From Platanthera guangdongensis (Eukaryota; Streptophyta; Magnoliopsida; Asparagales; Orchidaceae): a stretch of DNA of 64,000 nucleotides. The position numbers and the translations under genes are program-made. The stretch is from contig CM077159.1 in the NCBI GenBank assembly GCA_039583875.1, positions 107,967,295 to 108,031,294 on the forward strand, in the 5' to 3' direction. This document shows, in pieces, positions 43,020 through 55,338 of this stretch (its first letter is position 1; each line of letters opens with the position of its first letter). The notes below the pieces were generated by a model, which did not search any database, was not told where the DNA came from, and saw nothing but the letters and a program-made list of their open reading frames with translations.

Positions 43020-46000
43020 TTATTTTCTCTGCGGGTAAAGGGTTGTCCAGGTGTAAATCAGCCTTGGTACCTGGACAGTGGTTGCTCCAAACATATGACT
43101 AGAAGTAAGGATAACCTAACCAACTACAAGTCCAAGCTGGGGCCAAAGGTAATCTTTGGTGATTCCAAGTGTGTCCAGTCTAAAGGCTATGGAGAAGTGA
43201 AGATTGGAGCAGTCACCTTCAAGAAAGTGACCTATGTAAGTGGACTCAGGCATAACCTCATCTCAATAAGCCAATTATGTGATGAATGTTATCAGGTACA
43301 TTTCAACTCAACTTCTTGCATTATTTCTAATAAAGAAAAACAAAAAGTTTTAATTGGAAATAGGCAAGGAAACATATACTTAGTTGATTTTCTTTCTGCC
43401 AAATCAGACATTTGTTTGCTTAATATTGTTTGCAATCAAAATGAGTTGTGGCATAAAAGGCTAGGACATTATTAACATGAAAAACATTTCTAGGCTATCA
43501 AAAGACAGTCTTGTAAGAGGCTTACCTTCTGTTCCCTACAAGAAGTAAGGCCTTTGCAGGGCTTATCAACTAGGCAAGCAAAATAAATCTAGGTTTAAAT
43601 CAGTAAATAAAAGTGATTCACCTAGGATTTTTTATTTGCTACACATGGATCTCTTTGGACCCATTGATGTAGAAAGCCTAGGAGGGAAATCTTATACCTT
43701 AGTTATTGTAGATGACTTCTCAAGGTTCACTTGGGTGTCCTTTCTGAGATCTAAGTCAGATACCTTTAAGGTTCGTACATATTTTCTCAAGACCATACAG
43801 ATTGAGTACTCTACTCATGTTGCATTGATCAGAAGTGATCATGGTATAGAGTTTGAGTCTCTTCTTATGCATAAGTTCTGTGAGAAGAAAGGTATCAGGC
43901 ACTGCTTCTCAGCTCCTAGAACTCCACAACAAAATAGGGTAGCTGAAAGGAAATATAGGACCCTAATTGAAGCTGCAGGTACATTACTTGAATATGCTTA
44001 CTTTCCACTAACCTTTTGGGCAGAGGTTGTAAACACTGCAAATTATGTCCTGAACAGAAGCCTAATACATAAACTGAAGAATATGACTCCCTATGAATTA
44101 CTTAAAGGGAAGAAACCTAAAGTCAACTATTTTAAAGTATTTGGATGTGTGTGTTATATACATAACAACAACAAGAAATACATTAGGAAGTTTGAAGCTA
44201 AGGTTGAAGAGGGAATTTTTCTAGGATATTCCCAAGTAAGCAAAGCTTATAGGGTCTTTAATAAATCATCCTTAAAATTTGAGGAATCCATTCATGTTAC
44301 ATTTGATGAAACTAACATGTCTTGCAAGGAGAAAGAGATTTCTACCAATAGCACTTTGCAGGTACCTCACTTGTGTGAGAGTTTGGGTGGACTTAACCTC
44401 ACCCAAGAGGTTCCAACACATCCTTCTCCACAAGTCAATGAAGAAAGTGAAGAAGAAAGCACTGAAGGAATTGAATTTCCCTCAATAACAAACTCAATTC
44501 CACAAGAGGAATTAATTTAAAATGTTGTTGTTGAACTAACTCCACCAAATAATCTTGTCACACTAAGGGATCACCCTAGATCTCAAGTGATTGGAGACAT
44601 ATCAGTTGGTGTACAGACAAGGCATCAACTCAACCAAGATTTGATGCATGTCTGTTTTCTCTCTCAGATTGAACCTCAATCCATAAAAGATGCTGAGCAG
44701 GATCCCCACTAGATCATTGCAATACAAGAGGAACTCAACCAGTTTGAGAGATGTAGAGTTTGGGATTTGGTTCCAAGACCCCAAGACTACCCAGTCATTC
44801 GAACCAAATGGGTATACAGAAATAAACTAGATGCCCAAGGTACAATAGTGAGGAACAAGGCTAGGCTTGTTGCTCAAGGATACAGGCAGGAAGAAGACAT
44901 AGATTATGATCAAACCTTTGCACCAGTTGCAAGGTTAGATGCCATTAGAATATTTTTGACCTATGTTGCCTACAAGAAATTCAAGGTGTACCAGATGGAT
45001 GTGAAGAGTGCTTTTCTGAATGGAGTACTAAAAGAAGAGGTTTATGTTGAACAATCTCCAGGTTTTATTTATCCAACTCACCCTTATCATGTTTTTAAAT
45101 TGCATAAAGCGCTCTATGGTCTAAAGTAAGCTCCAAGAGCTTGGTATGAGACCTTAGCTAGCTTTTTGATAGAGCATAAGTTCATTAGAGGCATAGTAGA
45201 TAAGACACTTTTCACTAGACATCATAAGGACCAAACATTGTTACTATAAATATATGTGGATGAGATCATATTTGGGTCTACTGATTCCAAATTATGCAAG
45301 AGGTTCTCTGACCTCATGCATTCCAAATTTGAAATGAGTAGCATGGGTGAGCTCTCCTACTTCCTTGGCCTCCAAGTGAAGCAACTCCCTAATGGCATCT
45401 TCATCACCCAAGCTAAATATGCAAAAGTGCTTATCAAAATGTTTGGGATGGCTGATGCCTCAGCAAAGAAAACACCTATGGCTACAAATGCTATAATAGA
45501 CTCTGATCCACATGGGAAACCTGTTGACTAGAAATTATATAGGGGCATTGTTGGGTCCCTATTATATCTTACAGCTATCAGACCTGATATCATGTTTGTC
45601 ACATGTCTTTGTGCTAGGTTCCAAGTGAACACTAAAGAATCTCATCTAATTTTCTTTAAAAGAATTTTGAGATATATAAACAGTTGTCCAATTCTAGGCC
45701 TATGGTATCCTACTGAATCATAATTTGAGTTAACTGGATACTCAGATGCTGATTTTGCTGGATGCAGGGTGGACAGGAAAAGTACTTCAGGAACCTGTCA
45801 GTTCCTGGGTATGAGATTAGTGTCCTGGTTTTGTAAGAAACAATCATCTATATCTACCTCAACTGCTGAGGCAGAATACATTGCAGCTGGCAGCTGTTGT
45901 TCCCAGATGCTGTGGATTCAAAATCAACTTCTAGACTATGGTCTCAACTTAAATAATTCAACTCTACTATGTGATAACACAAGTGCTATAGCCATAGCAC

Positions 46001-46206
46001 AAATTCCAGTTCATCACAATAGGACCAAGCATATAGACATTAGGCATCTTTTGATAAGAGAGTGTGTAGATAAAAACAAAATTAAACTTGTCTATATCTA
46101 CACTGATTTACAAAGAGCTGACATTTTCACCAAACCTCTGGATGAAATAAACCACCTATTCTTTATAAATCAGCTTGGAATGATCAATGGAGAAGACTTA
46201 GTTTAG
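43020..46206 (+). pseudogene. pol: pol of E4 (protease, integrase, RT, RNase H)
   Basis: In frame with gag after one TAA, the protease YLDSGCSKHMT (43068 onward) keeps its Asp. GAG-pre-integrase ends near 43475, and a frameshift lies between there and 43636. Integrase (43636-44520) has HMDLFGPIDVESLGGK, SDHGIEFES and PQQNRVAERK, with NG changed to NR. RT starts near 44767 ([10 protein letters not shown]). Its active site is YVDE (45253-45264), not YVDD, just after a TAA (45247). RNase H shows SDADFAGCR, TAEAEYIAAG, LCDNTSAIAI and RTKHIDIRH and ends DIFTKPLDEINHLFF. Other stops are at 44518, 45127, 45529 and 45721. Several stops fit a CAA or CAG codon changed to TAA or TAG. Confidence 0.92.
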
Positions 46207-46596
46207 TTTCTATCTGCACTCGATGAATTTTCCAGAGTTCGTCGAACGGAGCTCGACGAACTAGGGACAGTTCGGGAGATATTCGTCGAACGGAGGTCAA
46301 CTAACTCTCCGTGGGTGAACCAATTTTCATCGACTGGAGATCGACGAATCTGATTCAGAAAACTTTTGTCGAATGGAGCTCGACGAAATGTCTTCAAATC
46401 TTTAGACTGAGCTCGACGAATTATTTAACTTTAAATAATTTCATCGACCTCAGATCGAAGAATCTTTTAAGTTTCGTGGAACGGAGTTTGTCGATTCATA
46501 TTCTAGAAAACCCTATATCTAGGTTTTCTTCGACCTACGTCTCGCGCTTTCTGTTCCTTTGCACTTGATTGTCATTTTTCTCTTGCAGGTACTCAA
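46207..46596 (+). repeat. Dyad cluster between pol and third ORF of E4
   Basis: It is non-coding and contains a perfect 9-base-arm dyad, GTTCGTCGA-acggagc-TCGACGAAC (46237-46261), and four to six related ones (46287, 46328, 46368, 46408, 46440) with one or more arm changes. Spacers are 7 bases where both arms are clear. It ends with ttctcttgcaggt and the ATG of the next ORF; the cttgcag could be an acceptor splice site for a subgenomic RNA, but this is a guess. Confidence 0.8.
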
Positions 46597-49551
46597 ATGG
46601 CGATTCCAGCGGGAACCCTTGCAGCAATGAAGTTTGATACCGGATTTGATGTGGGTTTCGATTCTTTTCAACATTCCGACCCCATCTTCCTGAAAATACT
46701 ACAACTTCTTGAAGACCAGCAACTAAAAACGATGCTTTCAACAAGGATCAAAATATCTGGAATTGAAATCAAAGAATGGGTATATACTTCCTTGACAACA
46801 GATGACAACACTTTGACAGGAACGATAGTGGGTAATGCAATTTCCCTCACCCCCGCTACTCTAACTGAATTTTTTGGATTGAACAATGGAGAAGAAGAAC
46901 TGGAAGTTGATTCTAAAGAATATGATCAAATGCTGAGTATGATGGGTTACTCTGGACAAAACCCTAATAAATTGCTGAAGAAACATTTGTCTGCAGAATT
47001 TAAGTTTCTTACAGATATTGTTGGGAAAGTCTTGCTGGGCAAGCATACTGCACACGATTATATAACCAGGCATCAATTTCTTGTTATGTGTGCAGTAGTC
47101 AACAAAAAACAAGTGGACTGGGCTCAGATCATCTTTGATTTGATCAAGAAAAAGAACAACAAAAAGGAAGTTTGTTTTGGAAGGATCCTGAGAATTTTTT
47201 TGAAGGAAAAAGCTGTTGAATCACTGGTCTCCCCGACCATATTCATCAATGCCAGCAAAAGGCTCACTTGTGGCTTGTTTGGCAAGTGGTAGAGGACAAT
47301 AACAAAGCCTTCTAAGGCCTCCTCCTCTGCCACCAGAGCTTCTGAGAGCATAAGGGCTGTTACAGCCACTCCCCACCTTGCTGAAGAGATCTCACCCCCA
47401 CCTTCATCTCTTCCAGCACTCCAAACCCAACAACCCTCTTCCCCACTTCCCTCTATTCCACAACAACAACAACAACAATCCCAATAATTTGTTCATTATA
47501 CTACACCAGCTACATCACCTGCCACTTCTCCACCCTTAGATCTTACTAACATCCCCTCTTCCCCTATTCAGGAATATCATCAACCCTCCCCTTCTCCAAC
47601 ACCACCTTCATCTCCTCTTCCACCCCACTTGTCCTCCATACCATCTTTCACTCTACTGTCATCTCCTCCCACTACTCCTTCTCCTCCAAATCAATCCACA
47701 CAGGATGTCCAAATGTCAGATGCTCCTCCTCCAACCCCACCAACTACTACCATCCCTCCATCTGTCTCCACTCAACCACCTTCTGGAACACCTTCTGCCA
47801 CTCCACCATTGGACCCCTCCATAATTTCTTCTGTCATTGCCCTCTCACAACCCTCCTCAAAACAATAATAGCAGAGGCCATTACACCTCTTGCTACTTCT
47901 ATATCTTCCCTCTCTGCCCAAATTTTTGCCCTCACTGCTGCCCCCTCTTTAGTAAGGGTCCTGGCTCCAGTTTCCACTGAAACCAGGCAGGGGGAGATGC
48001 TTGATGAAGAGGCTGCAGCAGAACCAGTAGCAGATGTAGTAGCAGATATGCTTGATGAAGAGGCTGCAGTAGAACTAGTAGCAGATGCAGTAGCAGACAC
48101 AGCACTAGCAGCAACAGTAGTTCCAGCAGAAGTACCAGCAGATGCAGATGCTGAGTTAGATTTAATTGATTTTATTCATTTTATTGAAACTGGCATGGAC
48201 ATAGATGAGTCAGTACTAGAAGAAATAAATATTGCTGGTGATTTCATTATAAATCCCACAGTAGTTTAGTAAATTTGTTGAAAATTTTTGATACTGCATA
48301 TTTGAGTTTCCTTCTAGCAGACTATAGTAAGCCATATTTGGCTATTATTCCCTATTCTTCTCCAATAAGTCCTAAAGTTGCCAAGCAACTCAGAGACAGT
48401 TTTGCTGCTCTAGAGCTTACAGTCATTCCATCCCCTCCAGAAACTTTTTCTGCACCAAGCTTTGTAATGGATGACTCTCCTATGCCAGATCTTGATTCTT
48501 TTATCTTGGCTGATATTGAAGAAGAGAATAAGGCAGTTGCTGAAAGGACTGTCATAGACAGCTCTCCAGCTCCAGATCCAATTGCAGTTTCTCCTCCAGC
48601 TCCATCTCAGACTGAGAAGCCTATTATTTCTGTTGAGGCCCTGAAAGCTTTGAATGATCTATATGATTATCCTCAAGAGTCTGAAGATGAGGATGATGAT
48701 GAAGATGAGGATTCATATGAGGATCCAAAGAAGAAGAAAGTATCTAAGAAAAGGAAAGCACCTCCTCCTCCTGCTCCAAAGCTCAATCCAGCAAATGATA
48801 CTACTTACTACATCCTCCAGAATATTACTCCTTATAAAGGAATGCCTGCTTGGATGTGGTTATCCAAGAATGAACAGAAAGAGAGAAAGAGAAGCAGAAG
48901 ATATTCCCCTCCACCAACTCACAGATATAGAAAGGACCCTCCTCCACCTCCTCCTCCAGTTGCTGGTGCTTTAGGCACAACTTCTCAAAGGACTACCAAA
49001 TTTCAAACTTATCAAAGACATCAGGGTAGGTCCTCATCCTCAGAAAGCAGCCAACAAAGACATTATCCATCTAGCAAGCAGCACCAACCTCAACAACAGC
49101 AGTAACATCAATAACAAAAATAGCAAAAACTTCCGGAACATCAACAAGCTGAAAGCTCTAACAGACCTGCTTCTCCACCTGTACCTTTTGAAGATCCAGA
49201 AACAGCAACAACTGCTAGGATGGCCAGGTTCCAAGAACTTCTTCTCCTTTCTATGATCAACAAAGCCAGAGCCGAAGGAAAGTATCCCTTAGAATATACT
49301 ACCATGTCTAAATACAGGAAGGAAGAGCTCAAAAGGTTTGAAAAGGCAACAAATTTTTCAATGTAGATGATTACATGAAATTGCACCCAGAAGCAGTAGT
49401 GCTCAGGGCCACATCTTTGAAAATCATAGGGGCTCCTGATATGACAATGACTAAGGTGCAAGCTGCTGATCCCAACAGGGAAATTATTTTTACCAAGCCT
49501 GGAGATATAGGTAAAGAGGAGAAGCCCAAGGAAAAGAAGCAGAAGAAATGA
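46597..49551 (+). pseudogene. Third ORF of E4 (Sirevirus extra ORF)
   Basis: A 231-residue first frame (46597-47292) reads MAIPAGTLAAMKFDTGFDVG and holds the shared domain LTDIVGKVLLGKHTAHDY, NKKQVDWAQIIFDLIK and FGRILRIF. After TAG it continues in the same frame as a Pro/Ser/Thr-rich segment to 47868. A frameshift leads to an acidic 54-base duplicated segment (EEAAAEPVADVVADMLD, 47997-48100), a second Pro-rich frame (48275-49105) with basic KKKKVSKKRK and PPPPPP runs, and a Gln/His-rich tail, then a helical C-terminal part (ARFQELLLLSMINKARAEG) to a TGA at 49549. The function is unknown; neither a clear signal peptide nor a membrane segment is seen, which argues against an envelope role. Confidence 0.75.
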
Positions 49552-49724
49552 TATCTGAACTATTTAGTTTCTGAAATGTTTATAACTGCTTTATATTTTT
49601 GATACAAAGCTTATGTATATATATATGTTGCATGTGTTAATTCTCTCTGCCAGATATATGCTTTCTTGCTTTGCTTATTTATTCTGAGTCTGTAATTAGT
49701 GACCTCACCCAAATAGAGGGAGAT
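49552..49724 (+). other. 3' untranslated region and polypurine tract of E4
   Basis: It is AT-rich sequence with gacctcacccAAATAGAGGGAGAT directly before the 3' LTR (49711-49724). The tract is one base away from the AAATAGGGGGAGAT of E2 and E3. It primes plus-strand DNA synthesis in such elements. Confidence 0.85.
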
Positions 49725-51907
49725 TGTTGGATCCCTAGTTTGATTTGGGCTAGGTTCACTAAGTTAGGATCTTGTGACCCATCTTGTATAGCCAAGGTCA
49801 TAGTTGTGTCCTAGAGTCTAGGCCAAGTCCTTAGTTTCAGCATCTCATGGACCAACCATCATCAGACTTCCAGAGACTCAAGACTTAGAAAATTTCCAAA
49901 GACTCAGTAAAATGAGTTCAACGTTCGTCGAACTCAGATCGACGATTGTCGTGCTTAGCTCGACGATCTCAGAGAAAATTCTCTGAGATGAGCTCGACGA
50001 ACTTGATTCTCAGGTCGACGATCTTTGGACTTTACCTTCAGCATTCCAAGTACAGACTTTATTCTCTAGACTCCAGTCGACGAACTTAGTTCTTTGGTCA
50101 ACGATTTCTGAATTCTCTACTTCAAATTATTAATCCAGAAGCCTCTCAGTTTCCTAAGTCCAGAATCATCTCCAGTCGACGAATTCAAGATTCTCAGCTC
50201 GACGAACTTTGACCACTTTGGCAAGAGTTATGAAGCAGCAGTTAGTGGTCCTCAGCTCGACGAACTTGATTATCAGGTCGATGATCTTTGGACTCTACCT
50301 TCAGCATTCCAAGTCCAGACTTTATTCTCTAGACTCCCAGTTGATGAACTTAGTTCTCTGGTCGATGATTTCTGAATTCTCCACTTCAACTTATTAATCC
50401 ATAAGCCTCTCAGTTTCCTAAGTCCAGAATTATCTCCAGCCGATGAATTCAAGACTCTCGGCTCGACGAACTTTGACCACTTTGGCAAGAGTTATGAAGC
50501 AGCAGTTAGTGGTCCTCAGCTCGACGAAACAAATTCTCAGGTCGACGATTTCTGGATACTTCACTTCAACACTTCATTCCAGAAGCATCTAAAATATTCT
50601 AAGTCCAGAAATACTTTCCTGAACTTCAGTCGACGAAACCAGTTATCAGCTCGACGAACTCCATACACAGAATTGTCAAAGTTTCTAATCAATGTATTTC
50701 TACTCTCTGCTCGACGATCTTGGAACTCAGCTCGACGAACAGAAGCCATCTGGTCGATGAACACAGCTTCTCAGCTCGACGAACTGTGGATTCAGCTCGA
50801 CAATTTCTCTTCTCTGTTCGACAAATCTAGACTTAGTTATTTACTTCATTCTGTCCCCTTCCTATTGCAATAATTCCTGAGTAGTCAATGCTAAAATATT
50901 CTTTGAATATAACCGTTAGATAGAGCATTGATTATGGACTTCTCCAGGATTATTGCTTGTCGTTTTTCCATGGGATAGTTGGGGAAATAAATCAATGCAG
51001 TTTATTCTCAAGGCTGTCAGCAATTAATGCAGAGGAATTCAAATTTCGAAAGAGAATTTCTTGACAGGAAATATAAAAGAAATTTCCTCTCCTTTCCTGG
51101 ATAGACATACAGAGACAGACAGCATAGATACACAGTTAGTCAGTCTGCAACAAGGAATTCTCTGTTGTTCTCTCTTGACAGAACTCTGATAAAAAGATAG
51201 AGAACCTTAATATATAAAAGAAGCCCTAGACAAGAAGAACATTAGCTATCTGAAGAAGAAGAACACCAAATCAAGATCAAGAGTCTTCCTTCTTCAACAC
51301 TCCAGGACACTTCAAAGGACAACAACAAATCCATATGTCAAGAAGTTCCTGAATACTTTCTAGTCAAGGCTGATAAAGACTGAAGACCTATCACCCTGAA
51401 GCAAAGCTCCAGCTTTTCCTGAACCATTCTACATCTCAGGGGGAGCTCTTTGCTAATATCATTTCCACTTAAGTTTTCTCAGTTGTATATTGAGAAAGAG
51501 AAGACAATATCATCTCTCATCCCCCACTGTATAAAGGGTTATAACTCCCTTCAAAAGTTATTCCTAGTTGCAAGTCACCTGACCAAAAGACTTGAGGTTT
51601 GGTTTTTGAGCAGCTGATCAAAAGCTCATTGGTGTCAGGCACCTGATCAAAAATCTGAGTGGATTCCTACCAGGGTGGTAGAAGAGTGGATGTACCCAGG
51701 TTGGGGAACCACTATAATTTCTTGTGTTATCTGGATGCCCTTTATTTTTTGTTCTTGTTGTGTTTATGCCTTTTTAGGATTGCTGTGTTTATACTTTAAT
51801 TTTATTTTGCAGTTTTTTATTTACAGCAAAAGCTGTAAAGGATTTAAGAAATACTCTATTCACCCCCCCCCCCTCTAGAGTATTTCAGATCTAACACCTC
51901 ACTTTCA
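49725..51907 (+). repeat. 3' LTR of E4
   Basis: It is 2183 bases, TGTTGGATCC to CACTTTCA. The dyad array is at 49915-50825, TATAAAAG at 51072-51079, and the U5 block GTGGATGTACCCAGG...ACCACTATAA at 51688-51719. It is uninterrupted and therefore the reference copy of this LTR. It is followed by gatgg (51908-51912). Confidence 0.95.
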
Positions 51908-53331
51908 GATGGTATTGATGTTGAAGATGACTTGGATAATGATTGTTCTGCTGCTAATGACCTTACTGTGAAGGATTATGAGATTGAGGATGCTACTGGT
52001 TTGACCTTTACTGTTATTGCTGATGTTGTTGCTGCTGATGGGCTAATGGTAATTAAGAAGTTGATAGTCCCTCACCCAAAAATTGTTCCCGCTTCATCTT
52101 CTGAGAGGAAGGTGAATATACCCTCAATATCAGTTTCTACTGAGGTTGCTAGGCTCATTCACAACCTTGAGAAATGGATAGGCAAGATGCCAGATGCACC
52201 TCCTGCTGATGCAGAGGAGGTTGTGGTTCTTTTAGATGAGAGGGAGATGCAGAGGAGCAGACTCCAGTTCTAACTACTGCTGAAGACCTTGGTAGAACTT
52301 CTAAAGCTCATTTATCTTTGATAGATGAGTTTTCCAGTGAGGATCTGCCTAGCACACCTATTTGAGATATCCCAAGTTCCACCGCAGATAATGCAATTCT
52401 ACAAAGCATAGAAGTGGTGCTGGCCAAGCAGAAGGCATATTTTAATTCCTTCATGCAAAGAGTTCTAAAAAAGGTCAAGGAAATAGAAAAAGATCTTAAC
52501 AACAGCCTAGCAGAGGTTAAGGTCAGATTTGACAAGCTAGATTCTAAGCTAAAGTCCTGGTTTACACGAGGTGGAAAAGGAGTTGTTTTTATCATGAAAG
52601 GATTAAAGAGAAATCTCGATGTTCTGTGCAATGTTGATACAAATTCCAAAACCATGATTGAAGCTCACAATAATTCGATGGCACATTATGACACCAGACT
52701 GGAAGCTTATGCAAATGCTTTGGCTGAAGAAGTCAGAAAGGGGGAGGAGACCATGACATCTAAGGTGGTAGCAAAGGTAAATGCACTTGAGGAAGCGATG
52801 TTAGCAAACTTCAAAGGCATAAATGATTACAGTTATAACAAATATGCGTGGCTTCATAGTCAGTTAACTAGATATCAAGTAATTGTTGTGCCTGTACCAG
52901 CACCTGTTGAGACTCATCCTGCTTAGGATTATTCTCAGTATTGGTCAGATACACAGGATTTTTCCCAGGTTGGTGGTACTGTTGTTGCTAATGTAATTTC
53001 AGAAACCCGGGTGACTGAAGACATACCTCATCCTATTTACAAGAGAATAAGATATGGGGAAGGCCCGTCGATAGTCATGTCAGAGCCCAATAGAGAGATG
53101 GAGGATGTGTGGAGTCCTACTTCCAGAGGGATTATCTTAGACACCTTCTCCTTGGTTGACCTTGGAGGAGAAAAACCAGACCTCCACTACGATCAAGAGG
53201 AATGGAACAAGTATAAGTTGGCTTTCACAAAGATAAGGATACATTTCAAAAATAACCAGAATGTTGACCCAATGCCTCCAGCCCCTCCAAAGTATTTTCC
53301 AAAGCCAAGGGTGTATTTTTCTAGGTAGCGA
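51908..53331 (+). pseudogene. Third ORF of E3, right part
   Basis: It resumes after E4. First comes an acidic frame DGIDVEDDLDNDCSAANDL to about 52273 (SVSTEVARLIHNLEKWIGKM in it). After a frameshift, a helical coiled-coil-like segment follows at 52414-52926 (FMQRVLKKVKEIEKDLNNSL and LAEEVRKGEETMTSKVVAKV), then a C-terminal part at 53011-53330 (DIPHPIYKRIRYGEGPS, EWNKYKLAFTKIRIHFK). I recognise no catalytic motif and no membrane helix. Together with 30039-31235 it would be a protein of over 800 residues. Confidence 0.7.
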
Positions 53332-53416
53332 CTGAAGAGACATGGCAATCAGACCTGATAGTCATATGTGTTTTATTTTGAGTGTTGTGGGTTGCCTCCC
53401 AAACAATGAACACTAT

Positions 53417-53503
<87 letters not shown>

Positions 53504-53644
53504 AATGATTTTTTGTTTATATCTTGACTTAGAATGCATTTTATATTTAATCTTAATCATCTTTTAAATTTTAATGCTTTATTATTTGTTATGTGCAATT
53601 CACCTTAGCTTATAGGGTTCTGACTTCTTCAAATAGGGGGAGAT
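53332..53644 (+). other. 3' untranslated region of E3 with TA microsatellite and polypurine tract
   Basis: A pure AT run of about 82 bases lies at 53419-53501. At the right end, cttcAAATAGGGGGAGAT abuts the 3' LTR (53631-53644), identical to the tract of E2 at 62150-62163. Confidence 0.88.
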
Positions 53645-55333
53645 TGTTGGGTATTATATCCAAAATAACCCGGATTTGAAGAATGGTCCAATTAAGCTAA
53701 AATGAATTGTGACTGTATTTGATGCTGCTATTTTAGTTATGTACTTGTAGATTTATATTGCTATATACACACCAATGTCAAGTTACAGTGGGTCAGTAAA
53801 CACAGGACTATACAATATAATCCTTCATTGTGTTGGCCAATGTGTTGACTCGCATGTAATCTCTCTATTGGGGTGTACTTCTATCCCAAGTACATGAGAA
53901 GGATCAAGGAAGGACAAAGGCTTGGAATCAAAAGGACATGAATTTACCTAAGTAAAATTCGTCGAGTATGGTTTGTAATACTTGTTGAATTCGTCGAGTA
54001 TACTCGTTGATACTCGCCGAATTCGTCGTATATCCATTCCAACACTAGTCAAATTCATCATTTGTACTTAGGGCAAATTATATGAGAATTGGAAAATCCG
54101 CCAAGTAAAATTCCCCTTGTATTATCGTGTATACTCGTCGAATTCGTCGAATGTATCTAACGATACTCGACGAATTCGTCGAATATACTAGACGATACAC
54201 GCTGAATTCGTCGAGTCCATTCGACGCTACTTCTCTATATTTTTCTAAGTCTCATTCATCGTATATCACTTGGCCAGGAGTCGAGTGCATCGAGTGAACT
54301 AGTCAATACTCGACGAATTTGTCGAGTATACAACCGATACTCGTCGAATTCGTCGAGTATGGTCTCCGCCTTAGCGTTGAGTGATTTGCCAGCCTGAGAT
54401 GATTTTCTAAGTCTCATTCGTCGTATATCAAGAACCATTAGACGAGTATACTAGCGATACTCGGTGATACTCGACAAATTTGGCTTAGGACATTTTCCGA
54501 CTTTTTAAAAAATCTGGTTCGGGTTCGGTCGGCCATGCACAATGCTTTCTAGGTTTCATTTTTGGAAAATTTCTTGATACAATTGGTAAGGAGATCTCTA
54601 TAAATACCTGGGGTATATTTCCTTTCAATCTAATCGTGCTCTTGCTCTAAAATTAGAAATCGAGAAAACCTTCCAAATCAGAAATCTGTCGACTCGACTC
54701 CCGTACGCATCGCGATATTTCGATCGACCACCGACGATCTTTTATGCACGATCATCTTATTTGACATACGCGACTGTATTGCTACTCTCTCTATAGATAT
54801 ATACTCCTCCAGATCAAGTCAATTGTAGATTCAAGTCAAGATTCAAGATCTTCCAAGTTTTCATATTCTATGTTCTCCAAGCAATTCGAGATCTACTTTT
54901 ATCGAAGAACAACGGATTGAAGATTTCAAATCTTAACTAAGTTGAGTGTAATATTATTGTGTAATATTCATTTACTTTTGTAGGATATTTTTCTCGAGTG
55001 GTAGATCCATTTGTTGATCGAGTGGTAGATCCATTTATTTATCGAGTCGTAGATCCGGTTGTGGATCGAGTGGCAGGAGTGTCATCTCCGAGTTGTAGGA
55101 GTTGCGGCTCCGAGGTGTTATATTTGTGGAAATCTGAGTTTGGTGAAGTATCCGAGTCTAGCCCTTCATAGTAGATAGGCGAGGCAGGAAAGTGGGCGTA
55201 CCCAACTCGAGGAACCACTATAAATCTCGGTGTTTGTGTGTTTAATTTGTAAGTAATTTTTATTCCGCGAAAAGACAAAAACATCACCTATTCACCCCCT
55301 CTAGGTGATTTAGGTAGACGCTAGACACTTTCA
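53645..55333 (+). repeat. 3' LTR of E3
   Basis: It is 1689 bases starting TGTTGGGTATT with intact TG. The palindrome array at 53955-54480 includes the perfect TCGACGAATTCGTCGA (54167-54182). TATAAATA is at 54599-54606. The U5 block ATTCACCCCCTCTAGGTGATTTAGG lies near 55288-55314. It ends GACACTTTCA, followed by the ggcta duplication. Confidence 0.94.
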
Positions 55334-55338
55334 GGCTA

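Larger units (their letters stand above)
31241..51907 (+). mobile_element. Element E4, SIRE-like Ty1/copia, hosts E5
   Basis: The LTRs start TGTTGGATCC and end CACCTCACTTTCA. The 5' copy (31241-33098 and 40470-40796) is split by E5; the 3' copy is 49725-51907. The target duplication is gatgg (31236-31240 and 51908-51912). The primer site is 40799-40809 and the polypurine tract AAATAGAGGGAGA is 49711-49723. Internal genes are gag (40902-43019), pol (43020-46206) and a large third ORF (46597-49551). Its length without E5 is about 13.3 kb. It carries many stops, so it is not autonomous now. Confidence 0.93.
8010..55333 (+). mobile_element. Element E3, SIRE-like Ty1/copia, hosts T, E6 and E4
   Basis: The LTRs are 8010-9692 and 53645-55333. 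The target duplication is ggcta (8005-8009 and 55334-55338). The primer site at 9695 is TGGTATTAGAG (one change from consensus) and the polypurine tract AAATAGGGGGAGA lies at 53631-53643. The 47 kb span shrinks to about 12 kb once T (9802-16045), E6 (18872-27175) and E4 (31241-51907) are taken out. The internal order is gag, protease, integrase, RT, RNase H, then an extra ORF split by E4. An extra ORF after pol and a very long gag are known traits of the SIRE/Maximus (Sirevirus) group. Confidence 0.9.

Noticed and set aside
46597..47292. Envelope protein reading of the third ORF
   Set aside because: No signal peptide, membrane helix or glycoprotein features are seen in E3 or E4. I kept a neutral label.
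53382..53567. Tyr-Ile repeat peptides on both strands
   Set aside because: They are translations of the (TA)n microsatellite.
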